Part shown: positions 37,114-46,179 of the stretch, one piece after another
Position numbering within the stretch: position 1 is the first letter of the stretch
How the letters are laid out: each line of letters starts with the position of its first letter
Source: Alphaproteobacteria bacterium
GTDB taxonomy: Bacteria; Pseudomonadota; Alphaproteobacteria; Micropepsales; Micropepsaceae
NCBI GenBank assembly: GCA_015654635.1
Contig: JAATGP010000023.1
Location: forward strand, 21,855-85,854
Length of the DNA stretch: 64,000 nucleotides
Direction of reading: 5' to 3'
Position numbers and translations under genes: made by a program
The notes under the pieces: model-generated
The model's input: the letters and a program-made list of their open reading frames with translations, nothing else
Database searches by the model: none
What the model was told of the DNA's origin: nothing

Positions 37114-37704
37114 CTAAGGGGTAAGACCAAGCTTCTCGCGGGTTTCGGCTTCCACCACACTCCAGGGCCGCTTGCCGTCGAAGATCATGCCGACCAGCAC
37201 GAATTTCGCCATCCCGGCGTCATCCTGCAGCGGCGCACAGAGATATTCGGCAGTCATGTAGGACTTCTCGAAAGTGTCGGCGCGCAGGACGAAACGCACT
37301 GGCTTTTGCGCGATGAGCGAAACATCGGAAATTCCATACCAGCGATCCAAGTATTTCGCGGGTACCGCGTCTTCAAAGAATTTTCCCGTCAGCTCGCCAT
37401 AATACTGCACGATGCCGCTGCCCATCAGCCGCACGCGATAGCGCCGCTGCTCGCCCGTGCCGTTGCGTTCATAGAGTGCAATGTTGCGCATAAAGGGTTG
37501 CAGCTTGCGGGCCGTCATCACCGTCCGCGCCGGAATACCGTTTGCCGCTTCGCCGCGCCACAGGGTCAGAAGCTCACCCAGCAATGCGTGCTCGAAGCCG
37601 CAACTGTCGTCGCAGAGCAGGGGCCAGCCTTTGCTGGCGGCGGTTTGGTTGAAAGCCGCGGCATGCGGAGTTTCTGGAAAATTCATTCTCGGTTGTGATG
37701 ACAT
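37114..37704 (-). CDS. PAS_5-family sensory protein
   Basis: 196 residues from the ATG at 37704; 37686 and 37782 are alternatives. The body matches the alphaproteobacterial PAS_5 family: a helical lead (ALLGELLTLWRGEAANG), the core RYRVRLMGSGIVQYYGELTG, and the end KFVLVGMIFDGKRPW. No output domain is attached, so it may signal by interaction. It lies beside the ars operon on the same strand and 309 bp from the divergent YqaA-like gene. A relic of a similar C-terminus lies at 39939-40071. Confidence 0.7.
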   Translation of the reverse strand: MSSQPRMNFPETPHAAAFNQTAASKGWPLLCDDSCGFEHALLGELLTLWRGEAANGIPARTVMTARKLQPFMRNIALYERNGTGEQRRYRVRLMGSGIVQYYGELTGKFFEDAVPAKYLDRWYGISDVSLIAQKPVRFVLRADTFEKSYMTAEYLCAPLQDDAGMAKFVLVGMIFDGKRPWSVVEAETREKLGLTP

Positions 37705-38012
37705 ACAGTTCCAATGGCACGCATATAGTATTCGGATACAGTCGTAGAATGCGCAATCGCCGCATGTCTTTGAAGTTCGCATACGGAACGTTAAAATTCA
37801 CCTCGAAATTAACCGCGTCGCGCGGCCCTTATCGTTAACGTGAGGCGCGAGACCTCGGCTCTTACACGCGCCCAGGCGAGCGGCGCGGAATAGTCAGGCG
37901 ATTTTGCGGAAAATCTTCCAAAAACAAGATTAACGCCCCGGACCCCAAGAAGCATGGACGCTCAGCCCCCGGGTTGCTAGGACAGGTGCTCCTTTTACAA
38001 CGGGCGAGCGAC

Positions 38013-38633
38013 ATGGCGGCACAAGCATCAGGCGGGGAACGCAGCGGACCGCTGCGCAGGGTTTACGCGTCGATGATGAAGAATGCGCAAGGCCGCCATG
38101 CTTGGTGGGCATTGGCAGCCTTTGCCTTCGCCGAGGCCTCCTGCTTTCCGATTCCGCCGGATGTGATGCTGCTCCCCATGATGCTGGCGGACAAAAAGCG
38201 CGCCTTCCCTTTGGCCGCCTGGTGTGCGCTGTGGTCGGTGATCGGCGGCATGGCGGGCTACGCCATCGGCATGTTCTTCTGGGATACGGCGGGGCTGTGG
38301 ATCATCCATGTTTTCCAGATTCAGCAGATAAAGGTCGAGCATGCGCGCGCCCTCTATCAGGCGAATGCCTACTGGATCGCCATCCAGGGGCTGACGCCGA
38401 TCCCTTTCAAGCTTGTGACGATTACCTCGGGGCTGGCCGGTGTGTACTTTCCGGCATTCCTCTTTTTCGCGGCGCTGGCCCGCAGCGTGCGCTTCATCGT
38501 CATCGAGGGGCTCCTGGTGCATTTCTTCGGCGCCCAGGCCAAGGCGATGCTCGACAAATATATGGAAATCGCCTTGGTGATATTCCTGATTGCGGTGGTT
38601 GCCGGCATCGTGTTCGTAACCATGGTCCTTTAA
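38013..38633 (+). CDS. YqaA/DedA-like (VTT-domain) membrane protein
   Basis: 206 residues from the ATG at 38013. Four or five membrane segments. Typical YqaA motifs: AFAEASCFPIPPDVMLLPMM near the N-terminus and the re-entrant region GLTPIPFKLVTITSGLAGV. DedA-superfamily members are linked to lipid scrambling or flipping and membrane homeostasis. An MFS gene follows on the same strand after 46 nt. Confidence 0.85.
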   Translation: MAAQASGGERSGPLRRVYASMMKNAQGRHAWWALAAFAFAEASCFPIPPDVMLLPMMLADKKRAFPLAAWCALWSVIGGMAGYAIGMFFWDTAGLWIIHVFQIQQIKVEHARALYQANAYWIAIQGLTPIPFKLVTITSGLAGVYFPAFLFFAALARSVRFIVIEGLLVHFFGAQAKAMLDKYMEIALVIFLIAVVAGIVFVTMVL

Positions 38634-38679
38634 CCGCGCGAACGCTGTTGCCGCCATGATGTTGCCGCAAGGCGGGACG

Positions 38680-39936
38680 ATGGATCGGCCTATGGTTCCG
38701 CAACTGGCATCGCTGGCCGCCATATTGTTCACGACGCTGGTCTTCCTCGTCGGCAACGGGCTTCTGGGCACGCTCATTCCGGTGCGGGCGCATCTGGAGG
38801 GCTTTCCCACCCTCGCCATCGGCCTCATCGGTTCGGCCTATTTCGTCGGGTTCGTGGCGGGCTGCTTCTCGGGTCCGCGCTGGCTGGCCCGGGTGGGTCA
38901 TGTGCGCACCTTCAGCGTCTGTGCCGGGATCTGCGCCGCCGCCACGCTGGCGATGTCCATCCTCGTCAGCGAGACGAGCTGGATTCTGATGCGCGCCTTG
39001 TTCGGTTTTGCCGCCGCCAATATGTATATGACGCTGGAAAGCTGGCTCAACGATCGGGTCCGCAACGATACCCGCGGCATGGTGTTCTCGGCCTATCTAG
39101 GGGTGAATTTCGCCGGCCTCATGATCGGTCAGCTTCTGTTCGCCACCGCGCGGCCCTCCACCTTCGTGCTCTTCAGCTTGGCGACGATGTTCTATGCGCT
39201 GTGCCTCATTCCCGTGGGGCTCACCGATCTGAAACAGCCCGCGCCTGCAGCCGTGCCCAAATTGCGACCGATGAAACTGTTTCGGATTTCTCCTGTGGGC
39301 GTGGCCGGATGCATCGCCGTGGGGCTCGCCAACAACGCCGTGTGGACGTTGGCGCCGGTCTATGCCCAGTCGCAAGGTCTCACCAGCGGCGGCGTTGCCC
39401 TTTTCATGGTGGCCTTCACGCTCGGCGGCATGCTGGTGCAAATCCCGGTCGGACGGCTGTCGGATCACATCGACCGGCGTTGGGTAATCGTGGGCACCTG
39501 TACGCTGGCTGCCGCGGCCGGGGCATTGATTGGTCTTTTCGGCAGCCATGACCGCACCATCATGCTCGTCACCATCGGCCTGTTCGGTGTTTTCATGCTG
39601 CCGCTCTATGCGCTCTCGATGGCCCACGCCAACGACCGCATGCCGCGCGAGGCCTTTGTCGAATCCTCGGCGACTTTGCTCTTGATCAATTCGATCGCCT
39701 CGGTGATCGGCCCCACCTTCGCCGCCACGGTGATGGATATGTATGGCACCCAGGCACTGTTTTTCTTCACAGCGGCGGTGCACAGCGCCATGCTGATCTT
39801 CACCCTGGTACGGCTGAAGCAAAAAGGCTCAGCGCCAAGCCATGGCGCCTTCGCTCCGCTACCGCCGGATTCCTCGGCGGCACCCCTGGAGCTGGCTCCG
39901 GCCAGAGGCGCGGTCAGGCCGCAGGCTGGGCGTTAG
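38680..39936 (+). CDS. MFS transporter, YcaD-like
   Basis: 418 residues from the ATG at 38680, preceded by AAGG at a good distance; an upstream ATG at 38656 has none. Twelve predicted helices. N-terminal motifs (FVAGCFSGPRWLARVGHVRT, FAAANMYMTLESWLNDR) are those of the YcaD/YfkF-type MFS group. The C-terminal tail is Pro/Ala-rich. The substrate is unknown. Its 3' end touches the antisense PAS_5 relic. Confidence 0.85.
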   Translation: MDRPMVPQLASLAAILFTTLVFLVGNGLLGTLIPVRAHLEGFPTLAIGLIGSAYFVGFVAGCFSGPRWLARVGHVRTFSVCAGICAAATLAMSILVSETSWILMRALFGFAAANMYMTLESWLNDRVRNDTRGMVFSAYLGVNFAGLMIGQLLFATARPSTFVLFSLATMFYALCLIPVGLTDLKQPAPAAVPKLRPMKLFRISPVGVAGCIAVGLANNAVWTLAPVYAQSQGLTSGGVALFMVAFTLGGMLVQIPVGRLSDHIDRRWVIVGTCTLAAAAGALIGLFGSHDRTIMLVTIGLFGVFMLPLYALSMAHANDRMPREAFVESSATLLLINSIASVIGPTFAATVMDMYGTQALFFFTAAVHSAMLIFTLVRLKQKGSAPSHGAFAPLPPDSSAAPLELAPARGAVRPQAGR

Positions 39937-39938
39937 GC

Positions 39939-40071
39939 GGCTTTTTGCCAAGCGCCAGCTTTTGCTGCGCTGCCCACTTTGGTATTCGTCGAACGCCATC
40001 CCGGCCAGCACGAATTTCACATCGCCACCATCGGCATCCGGCGCGGCGTCAAGTGTCAGAAGTCGGACCAT
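39939..40071 (-). pseudogene. C-terminal relic of a PAS_5-family gene
   Basis: Directly below the chemoreceptor stop, in another frame, the minus strand encodes DGGDVKFVLAGMAFDEYQSG, resembling the end of the PAS_5 protein at 37114 (GMAKFVLVGMIFDG). The frame runs without family similarity into the antisense of the MFS gene, and the N-terminal half is missing. It overlaps the receptor's last 15 nt. Probably a truncated former neighbour. Confidence 0.45.
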
Positions 40072-41906
40072 TCCGGTTCCAGCGCGCGTGCCTGGGCAGC
40101 GGCGCCATTCGCTGCCGCAAGCTTCGCCAGGGGGCGATGTTGCGGCCTTTTCGCTGGGGCGGTCGATTTTCCCAGTGCGGTCGCCATCCTGTCGCCGACC
40201 GAGAAGAAGCCGACGAGATTGCCAAGAACCCGTGTTTCATCCGCCAGACTGCGCGAAGCCGCAGTCGATTCCTCGACCATCGCTGCATTTTGCTGAGTCA
40301 CCTGATCCATCTGGCTGACCGCCACATTGACTTGTTCGATGCCGGTGGATTGCTGTTCGGCTGCTTGCGCCATTTCGCTGACAAGGCTGTTGATTTTGAG
40401 AACCTGATCGACGATGCGCTTCAGGGCCGCACCGGAATCGCCGACGAATTTAACGCCGTCATCGACATGTTCGCCCGATTTTTTGATCAAGGTCTTGATC
40501 TGCTTGGCCGCATCGCTGGAGCGCTGGGCCAGTGCCCGCACTTCGCTGGCCACCACCGCGAAGCCTTTGCCCGCGTCGCCCGCGCGGGCCGCTTCGACAC
40601 CGGCGTTCAAGGCCAGCAGATTGGTCTGAAAGGCGATTTCGTCGATCACGGCAATGATGTCGGTGATCTGTTTGGAGGATTGTGCAATAGCGTCCATCGC
40701 ATGGATGGCTGTTCCCACAACACGCCCGCCATCCTCCGCCGCCGCTTTGGCGTCGGTGACGCTGTGGGAGGCCTCACGGGCGTTGGCCGCCGTCTTCTTC
40801 ACTGTGACGGTGATTTCTTCCAGCGCCGCAGCGGTTTCTTCCAGGCTCGCCGCCTGCTGTTCGGTGCGGTGGGAGAGATCGTCTGCGGCCTGCGAAATTT
40901 CGCTGGCGCCGGTCGATATCTGGTTGGTCGAGCCGCGCACGTTCTTCATCGTCTCCTGCAGATGCGCCATGGCCCCGTTGAAGTCGTCCTTGAGCTTGGC
41001 AAAGGCGCCGGTCAATTCGACCGCGATGCGATGGGTAAGATCGCCCTCGGCCAGGCGCTCAAGCCCGCCACCGATCGAGGAGATGATGAGCTGGGCTTGT
41101 TCGGTTTTGGCCTTTTCCGCCGCCGCAAGCTGATGTTTGAACGTGGTCATGGCCTCGGCGAGATGGCCGATTTCATCGTTCTGGTCGGCATGGGGGACAT
41201 CGGCGTCAAGGTTGCCCCTGGCCAGATCCTTCATCGCCGCCGTCATGGCGCCGAGCGGCGTGGAAATGGCCCGCACCAACACAACGCCGGCGGCACAGCA
41301 CAGCAGAGTGGCGATTGCGAGCATCACAAAGATCAGCAGGCGCGCGCTTTCAAAGGTCTGCTTGCTCTTGTCCGCCGCCGCTTCGCCGTCCTTGTTATTG
41401 AGGGCCACGTCCGCATCGATGGCGTCGATCAGAGTGCCGAAAGAGACTTTCATCGGCCCCATGAAATAGGCGATGGCGGCGTCTTTGCCTTGGGTTTTGG
41501 TAATGCCGTCAGCCTCTGCCTGCATCGTCCCGTAGATTTCGTGTTGCGCCATGATCTTTTCGGCGGCGGCTTTTTCAGCGGGGCTGGCAATAAAGGGCAG
41601 ATATTTGTCCCATACCTCGCTGGCCTGGGCGGCATAGCTCTGCAGACCTTCGCGCATGCTCTCGCGCTGCTCTTCGCTGGTGGCCATGACAATATTGGCT
41701 TGGAACACGCGAATGCGTGTCACGAGATATTCGTAGCGGCTGAGGACGCTGATCGACGGCATGGCTTGGTCGCTCACGTCCGCCGCGGCCCTATTCAGTG
41801 TCATCAGACTGCTGACGGCGAACAGGCCAAGTCCGGCGGTAACGATAAGAACACATCCGAAAACACCGATGAGTTTTTTGCTCACCGACAAGTCTTTGAA
41901 GTTCAT
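40056..41906 (-). CDS. Methyl-accepting chemotaxis protein
   Basis: 616 residues. Transmembrane helices near 12-34 and 190-212 enclose a four-helix-bundle ligand domain. A HAMP region (about 213-265) and the signalling domain follow, with the hairpin tip [20 protein letters not shown]. The C-terminus ends in EPEWSDF, a WxxF tail like the pentapeptide that tethers CheR. The ligand is unknown. No che genes lie nearby. It has a long AT-rich upstream region shared with the divergent HTH-VOC gene. Confidence 0.93.
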   Translation of the reverse strand: MNFKDLSVSKKLIGVFGCVLIVTAGLGLFAVSSLMTLNRAAADVSDQAMPSISVLSRYEYLVTRIRVFQANIVMATSEEQRESMREGLQSYAAQASEVWDKYLPFIASPAEKAAAEKIMAQHEIYGTMQAEADGITKTQGKDAAIAYFMGPMKVSFGTLIDAIDADVALNNKDGEAAADKSKQTFESARLLIFVMLAIATLLCCAAGVVLVRAISTPLGAMTAAMKDLARGNLDADVPHADQNDEIGHLAEAMTTFKHQLAAAEKAKTEQAQLIISSIGGGLERLAEGDLTHRIAVELTGAFAKLKDDFNGAMAHLQETMKNVRGSTNQISTGASEISQAADDLSHRTEQQAASLEETAAALEEITVTVKKTAANAREASHSVTDAKAAAEDGGRVVGTAIHAMDAIAQSSKQITDIIAVIDEIAFQTNLLALNAGVEAARAGDAGKGFAVVASEVRALAQRSSDAAKQIKTLIKKSGEHVDDGVKFVGDSGAALKRIVDQVLKINSLVSEMAQAAEQQSTGIEQVNVAVSQMDQVTQQNAAMVEESTAASRSLADETRVLGNLVGFFSVGDRMATALGKSTAPAKRPQHRPLAKLAAANGAAAQARALEPEWSDF

Positions 41907-42360
41907 TACCTTTTCTCCCCCATAAAGGCGGTGCCAGCGGCCTGCCCGCGGGTAAGACTGGGGGCGGCTCCGTTAATGGCGGATGTAATGATTTTTTTGG
42001 AAATGGTTGGGGGCACAACGTGGGCTTGTGGCGATTGCGGGGCCAATGTAATCAACCGGAATGTTTGTAAGCAGACTAATTATAATCAACGCAAGCGCTT
42101 GTCGTCACAACGGCATGTTTTTTGGCCTTTTGGATTATTTTCAAAATTGTAATGTTTACAGCCAATCGTATTGCGTCCAGCGCGCGCAAAAGTTGTAGTC
42201 CCGTGTTTGTACTATGCGGCATTTTGTCTAGCAATTTGTCGCGTGTTCGGCTTTTGGGCCCCGCGCGGCCGGCTCCGCCGCGCTTGAAAAGGGCGCAAGC
42301 CGCACTTTGGTGGGCAAGTTGGGTAGGGAAATTCACGGTCGCGTTTGCTAGCCTTTGTCC
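41907..42360 (+). other. 454-bp intergenic region, divergent promoters
   Basis: No convincing gene. The middle (about 42050-42240) is clearly more AT-rich than the surroundings and should hold the promoters of the chemoreceptor (minus) and the HTH-VOC gene (plus). A perfect 10-bp palindrome CAAGCGCTTG lies at 42092-42101 and resembles LacI/PurR-class operators. An 86-codon minus-strand ORF here lacks a ribosome site and any similarity I recognise. Confidence 0.5.
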
Positions 42361-42972
42361 ATGCCACGCGGACGCCCGCCCTCACCGGATATTTTGACCC
42401 CCGCCGAATGGCGGGTGGTGGAGGCCGTCCGGCACGGTCTTAGCAACGGTCAGATCGCTTCGCACCGTGGTTTCAGCATCAATGCCGTGAAATTCCATGT
42501 TGCCAATGCGTTGTCCAAGCTCGGGTTCAAGAGCCGCCGCGAGCTGCGCCATTGGACCGGCGTCGCAAGGGACAGTGCTCTGAAAGCCAAGGAGATCGCA
42601 TTGCGCGAGGATTTTGCATCCATCGGTCAGGTTTCGCGCAGCGTTTCCGACATCGTGGCGGCCACGCGCTGGTATAGCGAGGTTCTCGGCCTCACAGAGC
42701 TTTACCGCTTTGGCGACCTGGCCTTTTTCGATTGCGGCGGCACGCGGCTCATGCTCTCGCAAGGCAAGGCGGGTCCCGAATCCATCCTCTATTTCCGCGT
42801 CGGCGATATTCACGCCGTTCATCAACGCCTGGGCGCCCAGGGGGTCAGCTTTGTCAGCGCCCCGCATATGATCCACCGCCATGCCAACGGCACAGAGGAG
42901 TGGATGGCCTTCTTTAATGATCCGGAAGGCCGTCCTTTGGCGATCATGGCTGAGGCAAAACCGGGCGGCTGA
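42361..42972 (+). CDS. Fusion of a LuxR-type HTH with a VOC (glyoxalase-like) domain
   Basis: 203 residues from the ATG at 42361. Residues about 10-65 are a LuxR/GerE helix-turn-helix (ILTPAEWRVVEAVRHGLSNG, then SINAVKFHVANALSKLGFKS). After a short linker, residues 85-200 form a VOC module (SVSDIVAATRWYSEVLGLTE, FFDCGGTRLMLSQ, FFNDPEGRPLAIM). The usual VOC metal residues are not all evident, so the module may bind a ligand rather than catalyse. It ends flush against the convergent trcR gene. Confidence 0.82.
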   Translation: MPRGRPPSPDILTPAEWRVVEAVRHGLSNGQIASHRGFSINAVKFHVANALSKLGFKSRRELRHWTGVARDSALKAKEIALREDFASIGQVSRSVSDIVAATRWYSEVLGLTELYRFGDLAFFDCGGTRLMLSQGKAGPESILYFRVGDIHAVHQRLGAQGVSFVSAPHMIHRHANGTEEWMAFFNDPEGRPLAIMAEAKPGG

Positions 42973-43629
42973 TTACGCTTCGCCTTCGTCCTCGGCGGGC
43001 TCTTCGTCTTCCAGGGGGTCGGGCGCCGGGCTCGGCCCATCGTTCAGCGGCGTGATGGTGGTGCCGGCCTTGCCGGTGCGCTGGATGATGCGGTCGCGTT
43101 TGCTGGCGGCCCGGCTCACGGCCAGGTCGAGTTCAAGCTGGCTGCACAGGCCCAGCGTCACCGGATCGACCGCCTTCAGATTGGTGGCGTTCCAATGGGA
43201 ACGCTCGCGGATCTTCTGGATCGTCGCCTTGGTGGTGCCGATCAGCTTGATGATGTCGGCATCGGTGATTTCGGGATGGTTGCGCAGGATCCAATAGACC
43301 GCATCGGGCTTGTCCTGGCGCTTGGAAACCGGGGTATAGCGCGGCGCCTTCTTCTGCTTGACCGGCGGCATCTTGTGCTTGGGCGGCGCCATCTTCAGGC
43401 GCAGCACCGGATTCTTTTCCGCCGCTTCGATCTGCTCGCGGGTAAGCTGGCCAGCCGAAACCGGGTCCATGCCGCGAATGCCCTTGGCGACATCTTCGTC
43501 GGCGATGCCTTTCACCTCAAGGGGATGCAGGCCGCAGAAATCGGCCACTTGGTCGAAGGTCAGCGAAGTGTTGTCCACCAGCCAGACGGCGGTGGCCTTG
43601 GGCATCAGAGGCTTGTTGTCAGCGGCCAT
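42973..43629 (-). CDS. trcR: DUF1013 / TrcR-type cell-cycle transcriptional regulator
   Basis: 218 residues. The N-terminal half contains TAVWLVDNTSLTFDQVADFC, and the middle has an HTH-like segment (DADIIKLIGTTKATIQKIRE). The C-terminus is acidic and Pro-rich. This matches DUF1013, annotated as the cell-cycle regulator TrcR, restricted to Alphaproteobacteria. It lies near rcdA and ctrA. Identification by overall pattern is strong; the function is inferred from the family. Confidence 0.88.
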   Translation of the reverse strand: MAADNKPLMPKATAVWLVDNTSLTFDQVADFCGLHPLEVKGIADEDVAKGIRGMDPVSAGQLTREQIEAAEKNPVLRLKMAPPKHKMPPVKQKKAPRYTPVSKRQDKPDAVYWILRNHPEITDADIIKLIGTTKATIQKIRERSHWNATNLKAVDPVTLGLCSQLELDLAVSRAASKRDRIIQRTGKAGTTITPLNDGPSPAPDPLEDEEPAEDEGEA

Positions 43630-43743
43630 AATAATTCTCTCCCATTGCCGGGGGAGTTGTCACCCTCCCACCGACCTCTCAAGGCTTACCCTTTCGAGGA
43701 ATGGCCATCTTTTAGCGGGGGTGCGGCAGGAAGGGAAGGAAAA

Positions 43744-44721
43744 TCAGACGGTCAGCACAATCTTGCCGATATGGCCCCCCTCCTGCATCCGGGCATGGGC
43801 GGTGCCCGCCTCGGCCAGGGCAAATGTGGCGTCGACCACCGGCTTGATGCGTCCCGCCGCGATATGCGGCCAAACCTGTTCCAGCACCGCATCGCGGATG
43901 AGCCCTTTCTCGGCAATGCTCCGGCCACGGAGGGTCGTGGCGGCCAGCGTCAAGCGTTTTTGAATCATGGGCGTGAAATTGACTTGCGCCACCGCCCCCT
44001 TCTGAAAGGCGATATTGACGATGCGGCCCTTGATCGCCGCCGCTTCCAGATTGCGGCTGATATAATCGGCCCCCACCATGTCGAGAATGACATCGGCGCC
44101 ATGTCCGCCGGTGACGCGGCTTACCGCTTCGACGAAATCTTCGGTTGCGTAATCGATGGCGTGTGCGGCGCCCAACGTCCGGCAGCGCGCGACCTTCTCA
44201 GGGCCGGAGGCCGTCGCCAGCACCGTGCAGCCGATGGCCGCGCAAAGTTGAATCGCCGCCGTGCCGATGCCGCTGGTACCGCCATGGATCAGCACGGTCT
44301 CGCCTTGTTGCAGTCTCGCAGTGTCGAAAAGATTGGTCCACACCGTGAAATAGGCTTCCGGCAGACTTGCCGCTTGTACCGGTGTCGCCCCAGCCGGAAT
44401 GGGAAGCGTGCAGCGCTCCTCAGCAAGGGCATATTCCGCATACCCCCCGCCGGACATAAGCGCACAGACGGCATCGCCAACGCTGAACGCTGTACAGTCC
44501 ACACCCGCCGCCTCGACCACGCCCGCCACTTCCATACCCAGGATCGGCGAGGCGCCAGCGGGCGGGGGATATTTGCCGCGCGCCTGCAACAGATCGGCGC
44601 GGTTAAGACCTGCGGCTGCGACTTTGATCAGCACTTGGCCTGCACCCGGCCGGGGAACCTCCACCTCGGTCAGCTCCAAACGGTAATCGGGACCGGCATT
44701 AACGATGGCGATGGCGTGCAT
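43744..44721 (-). CDS. NAD(P)H:quinone oxidoreductase (zinc-free MDR family)
   Basis: 325 residues. Medium-chain dehydrogenase/reductase of the QOR/PIG3 type. Seen: the GroES-like start with AAGLNRADLLQARGKYPPPA, the NADPH-binding VLIHGGTSGIGTAAIQLCAA, and HGADVILDMVGADY. No zinc ligands. It reduces quinones or enones with NADPH. It is divergent from the DUF1192 gene. Confidence 0.9.
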   Translation of the reverse strand: MHAIAIVNAGPDYRLELTEVEVPRPGAGQVLIKVAAAGLNRADLLQARGKYPPPAGASPILGMEVAGVVEAAGVDCTAFSVGDAVCALMSGGGYAEYALAEERCTLPIPAGATPVQAASLPEAYFTVWTNLFDTARLQQGETVLIHGGTSGIGTAAIQLCAAIGCTVLATASGPEKVARCRTLGAAHAIDYATEDFVEAVSRVTGGHGADVILDMVGADYISRNLEAAAIKGRIVNIAFQKGAVAQVNFTPMIQKRLTLAATTLRGRSIAEKGLIRDAVLEQVWPHIAAGRIKPVVDATFALAEAGTAHARMQEGGHIGKIVLTV

Positions 44722-44787
44722 GGAAAACCTTGCGTCGCTGGCGGTTTCGGGCAGAAACTACGCCGGTTTGGCGAGGAACAACAGGCT

Positions 44788-44985
44788 ATGGCGATCGATC
44801 CCGAAGAGTTGCTGCCACGCAAAAAGCCATCCAGCATTGTTCTGGGTGAAGATATCGCGGCGCTGTCGGAATTTGAATTGCAGGCGCGCATCACGGCGCT
44901 TCAAAACGAAATCACACGCTGCCATGACGCCATCGCCTCGCGCAAAGCGACGCGTTCCGCCGCCGATTCCGTTTTCAAGCGCTGA
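44788..44985 (+). CDS. DUF1192 small protein
   Basis: 65 residues from the ATG at 44788. Pattern: MAIDPEELLPRKK, then LSEFELQARITALQNEITRC and a basic end. The predicted helix would form a coiled coil. DUF1192 proteins commonly neighbour rcdA-type genes in Alphaproteobacteria, as here. Function unknown. Confidence 0.85.
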   Translation: MAIDPEELLPRKKPSSIVLGEDIAALSEFELQARITALQNEITRCHDAIASRKATRSAADSVFKR

Positions 44986-45050
44986 GCGCTTCTGGCTGCA
45001 AACGCCAATCGCTGCGGCAAGCACTGTTCCGTTTACGGTACGAAATGATC

Positions 45051-45120
45051 GTTAACGCCGCGCTCATTATTAATATCGACAACAAAGCGTTGCGGTGGCG
45101 CCAGCGATAATAATGTTAAC
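45051..45120 (+). promoter_or_regulatory. Upstream region of rcdA with two GTTAAC half-sites
   Basis: GTTAAC occurs at 45051-45056 and 45115-45120, with TATTAATAT between them, in an AT-rich stretch of a GC-rich region. GTTAAC contains the TTAAC half-site of CtrA boxes, but the canonical TTAA-N7-TTAA spacing is absent. Suggests, but does not prove, CtrA control of the rcdA-like gene. Confidence 0.35.
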
Positions 45121-45199
45121 CGCTACCACGGCATTCTTGCATCTTGCGCGCGGGACCCGAGTTGATAGCTTCTCTGTTCAACGCGTGCGGGGTAGCCAT

Positions 45200-45712
45200 A
45201 TGGAAACTGATTTTCTTGAGGACGAGAACCTCCACGAACTGACACCGCAAGCCTTCACCGGCTCGGCGCTGTTTTCGCGTACCTTCGATGAAGGCATGGC
45301 GCTGGTGGAAGAGACGGCGCGTTATCTCGATGGGCCGGGCCGCGAGGAACAGCGCAATCTGCCGCGCAAGACCGCCATGCTCTACGCTGGCGAAAGCATG
45401 CGGGTGACCACGCGGCTGATGCAGGCCGCAAGCTGGCTTCTGGTGCAGCGCGCCGTCAGCGAAGGCGATATGGATCCCGAAGACGCCCAGAGCGAGCGCT
45501 ATCGTTTGGGTTCAAAAGAAATCTGTTTGGGCAGTCCGCCGGAAGAGGGCATCGAAACCCTGCCTCAGATGCTGCAAACCCTGATGGAACGCAGCGACAA
45601 TCTCTACCGCCGCATCGCCCGCCTCGATGACGTGCTGTTCGGCGACAAAGCTGCCCCCCTCGGGGCCCGCGGCGCCTTCGCCATGCTGGAAAAAGCATTT
45701 AGCAAGCAATAG
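45200..45712 (+). CDS. rcdA: RcdA-like (DUF1465) proteolysis adaptor
   Basis: 170 residues from the ATG at 45200. All-helical, with SALFSRTFDEGMALVEETAR, then MRVTTRLMQAASWLLVQRA and a third helix LMERSDNLYRRIARLDDVLF. This matches DUF1465, the family of Caulobacter RcdA, which helps bring CtrA and other substrates to ClpXP. The C-terminus ends in a short helix rather than a long disordered tail. It lies 3.5 kb from ctrA. Confidence 0.85.
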   Translation: METDFLEDENLHELTPQAFTGSALFSRTFDEGMALVEETARYLDGPGREEQRNLPRKTAMLYAGESMRVTTRLMQAASWLLVQRAVSEGDMDPEDAQSERYRLGSKEICLGSPPEEGIETLPQMLQTLMERSDNLYRRIARLDDVLFGDKAAPLGARGAFAMLEKAFSKQ

Positions 45713-45770
45713 TAGAGCGCGCGGAAATTTCGGGTCTGCCGTAGGGCGCACCCGCACCCAGAAACGACAA

Positions 45771-45791
45771 AGGGGACCTTGAGGGTCCCCT
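45771..45791 (-). terminator. Terminator of rpmE
   Basis: Perfect 8-bp stem AGGGGACC (45771-45778) / GGTCCCCT (45784-45791) with a 5-nt loop. Read on the minus strand it is followed by TTTG. It lies 26 nt after the rpmE stop and also between the convergent rcdA and rpmE. Confidence 0.8.
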
Positions 45792-45817
45792 GGTTCGTTA
45801 CGCATTATGGGCGAAAT

Positions 45818-46039
45818 TTACTTCACGAACCCAGCGAACTTCTTGTTGAAGCGCGTCAGACGGCCGCCGCGGTCCATCAGCTGCTGCTGACCGCCGGTCC
45901 AAGCCGGATGGGTGGTGGGGTCGATGTCGAGCGTCAGCTTCTGGTCCGGTTCGCCCCACGTCGTACGTGTGCGATAGGTCGAGCCATCGTTCAGATGAAC
46001 GTTGACGAAGTGGTAGTTGGGGTGGATGCCCTTCTTCAT
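45818..46039 (-). CDS. rpmE: 50S ribosomal protein L31
   Basis: 73 residues from the ATG at 46039 ([19 protein letters not shown]). The zinc-binding Cys of C+ L31 are absent, as usual in the C- form. Seen: [20 protein letters not shown] and [19 protein letters not shown] strong terminator follows. It is divergent from the ABC transporter gene. Confidence 0.96.
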   Translation of the reverse strand: MKKGIHPNYHFVNVHLNDGSTYRTRTTWGEPDQKLTLDIDPTTHPAWTGGQQQLMDRGGRLTRFNKKFAGFVK

Positions 46040-46179
46040 GGCTTTCGGCCCTTTTCGCATAAGAGGCGCGGCTTATAGGCGATAGACCCCGCCCGCGCAA
46101 GCTTCGTCGAAAATGGGCAGAGCGGTTTAACCTGGAGCGAAGCGCCCTATATAGAGGGTTCACCCAAAAGGCCTCCACC

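Noticed and set aside
39945..42152. 735-codon + strand open frame
   Set aside because: Antisense to the chemoreceptor, with a shadow-type composition and no recognisable motif.
42076..42336. 86-codon minus-strand ORF in the chemoreceptor/HTH-VOC spacer
   Set aside because: No ribosome site and no family similarity, in a region better explained as divergent promoters.
43195..44985. 596-codon + strand open frame
   Set aside because: Antisense to trcR and the quinone oxidoreductase. Only its last 65 codons, from the ATG at 44788, are a real gene (DUF1192).
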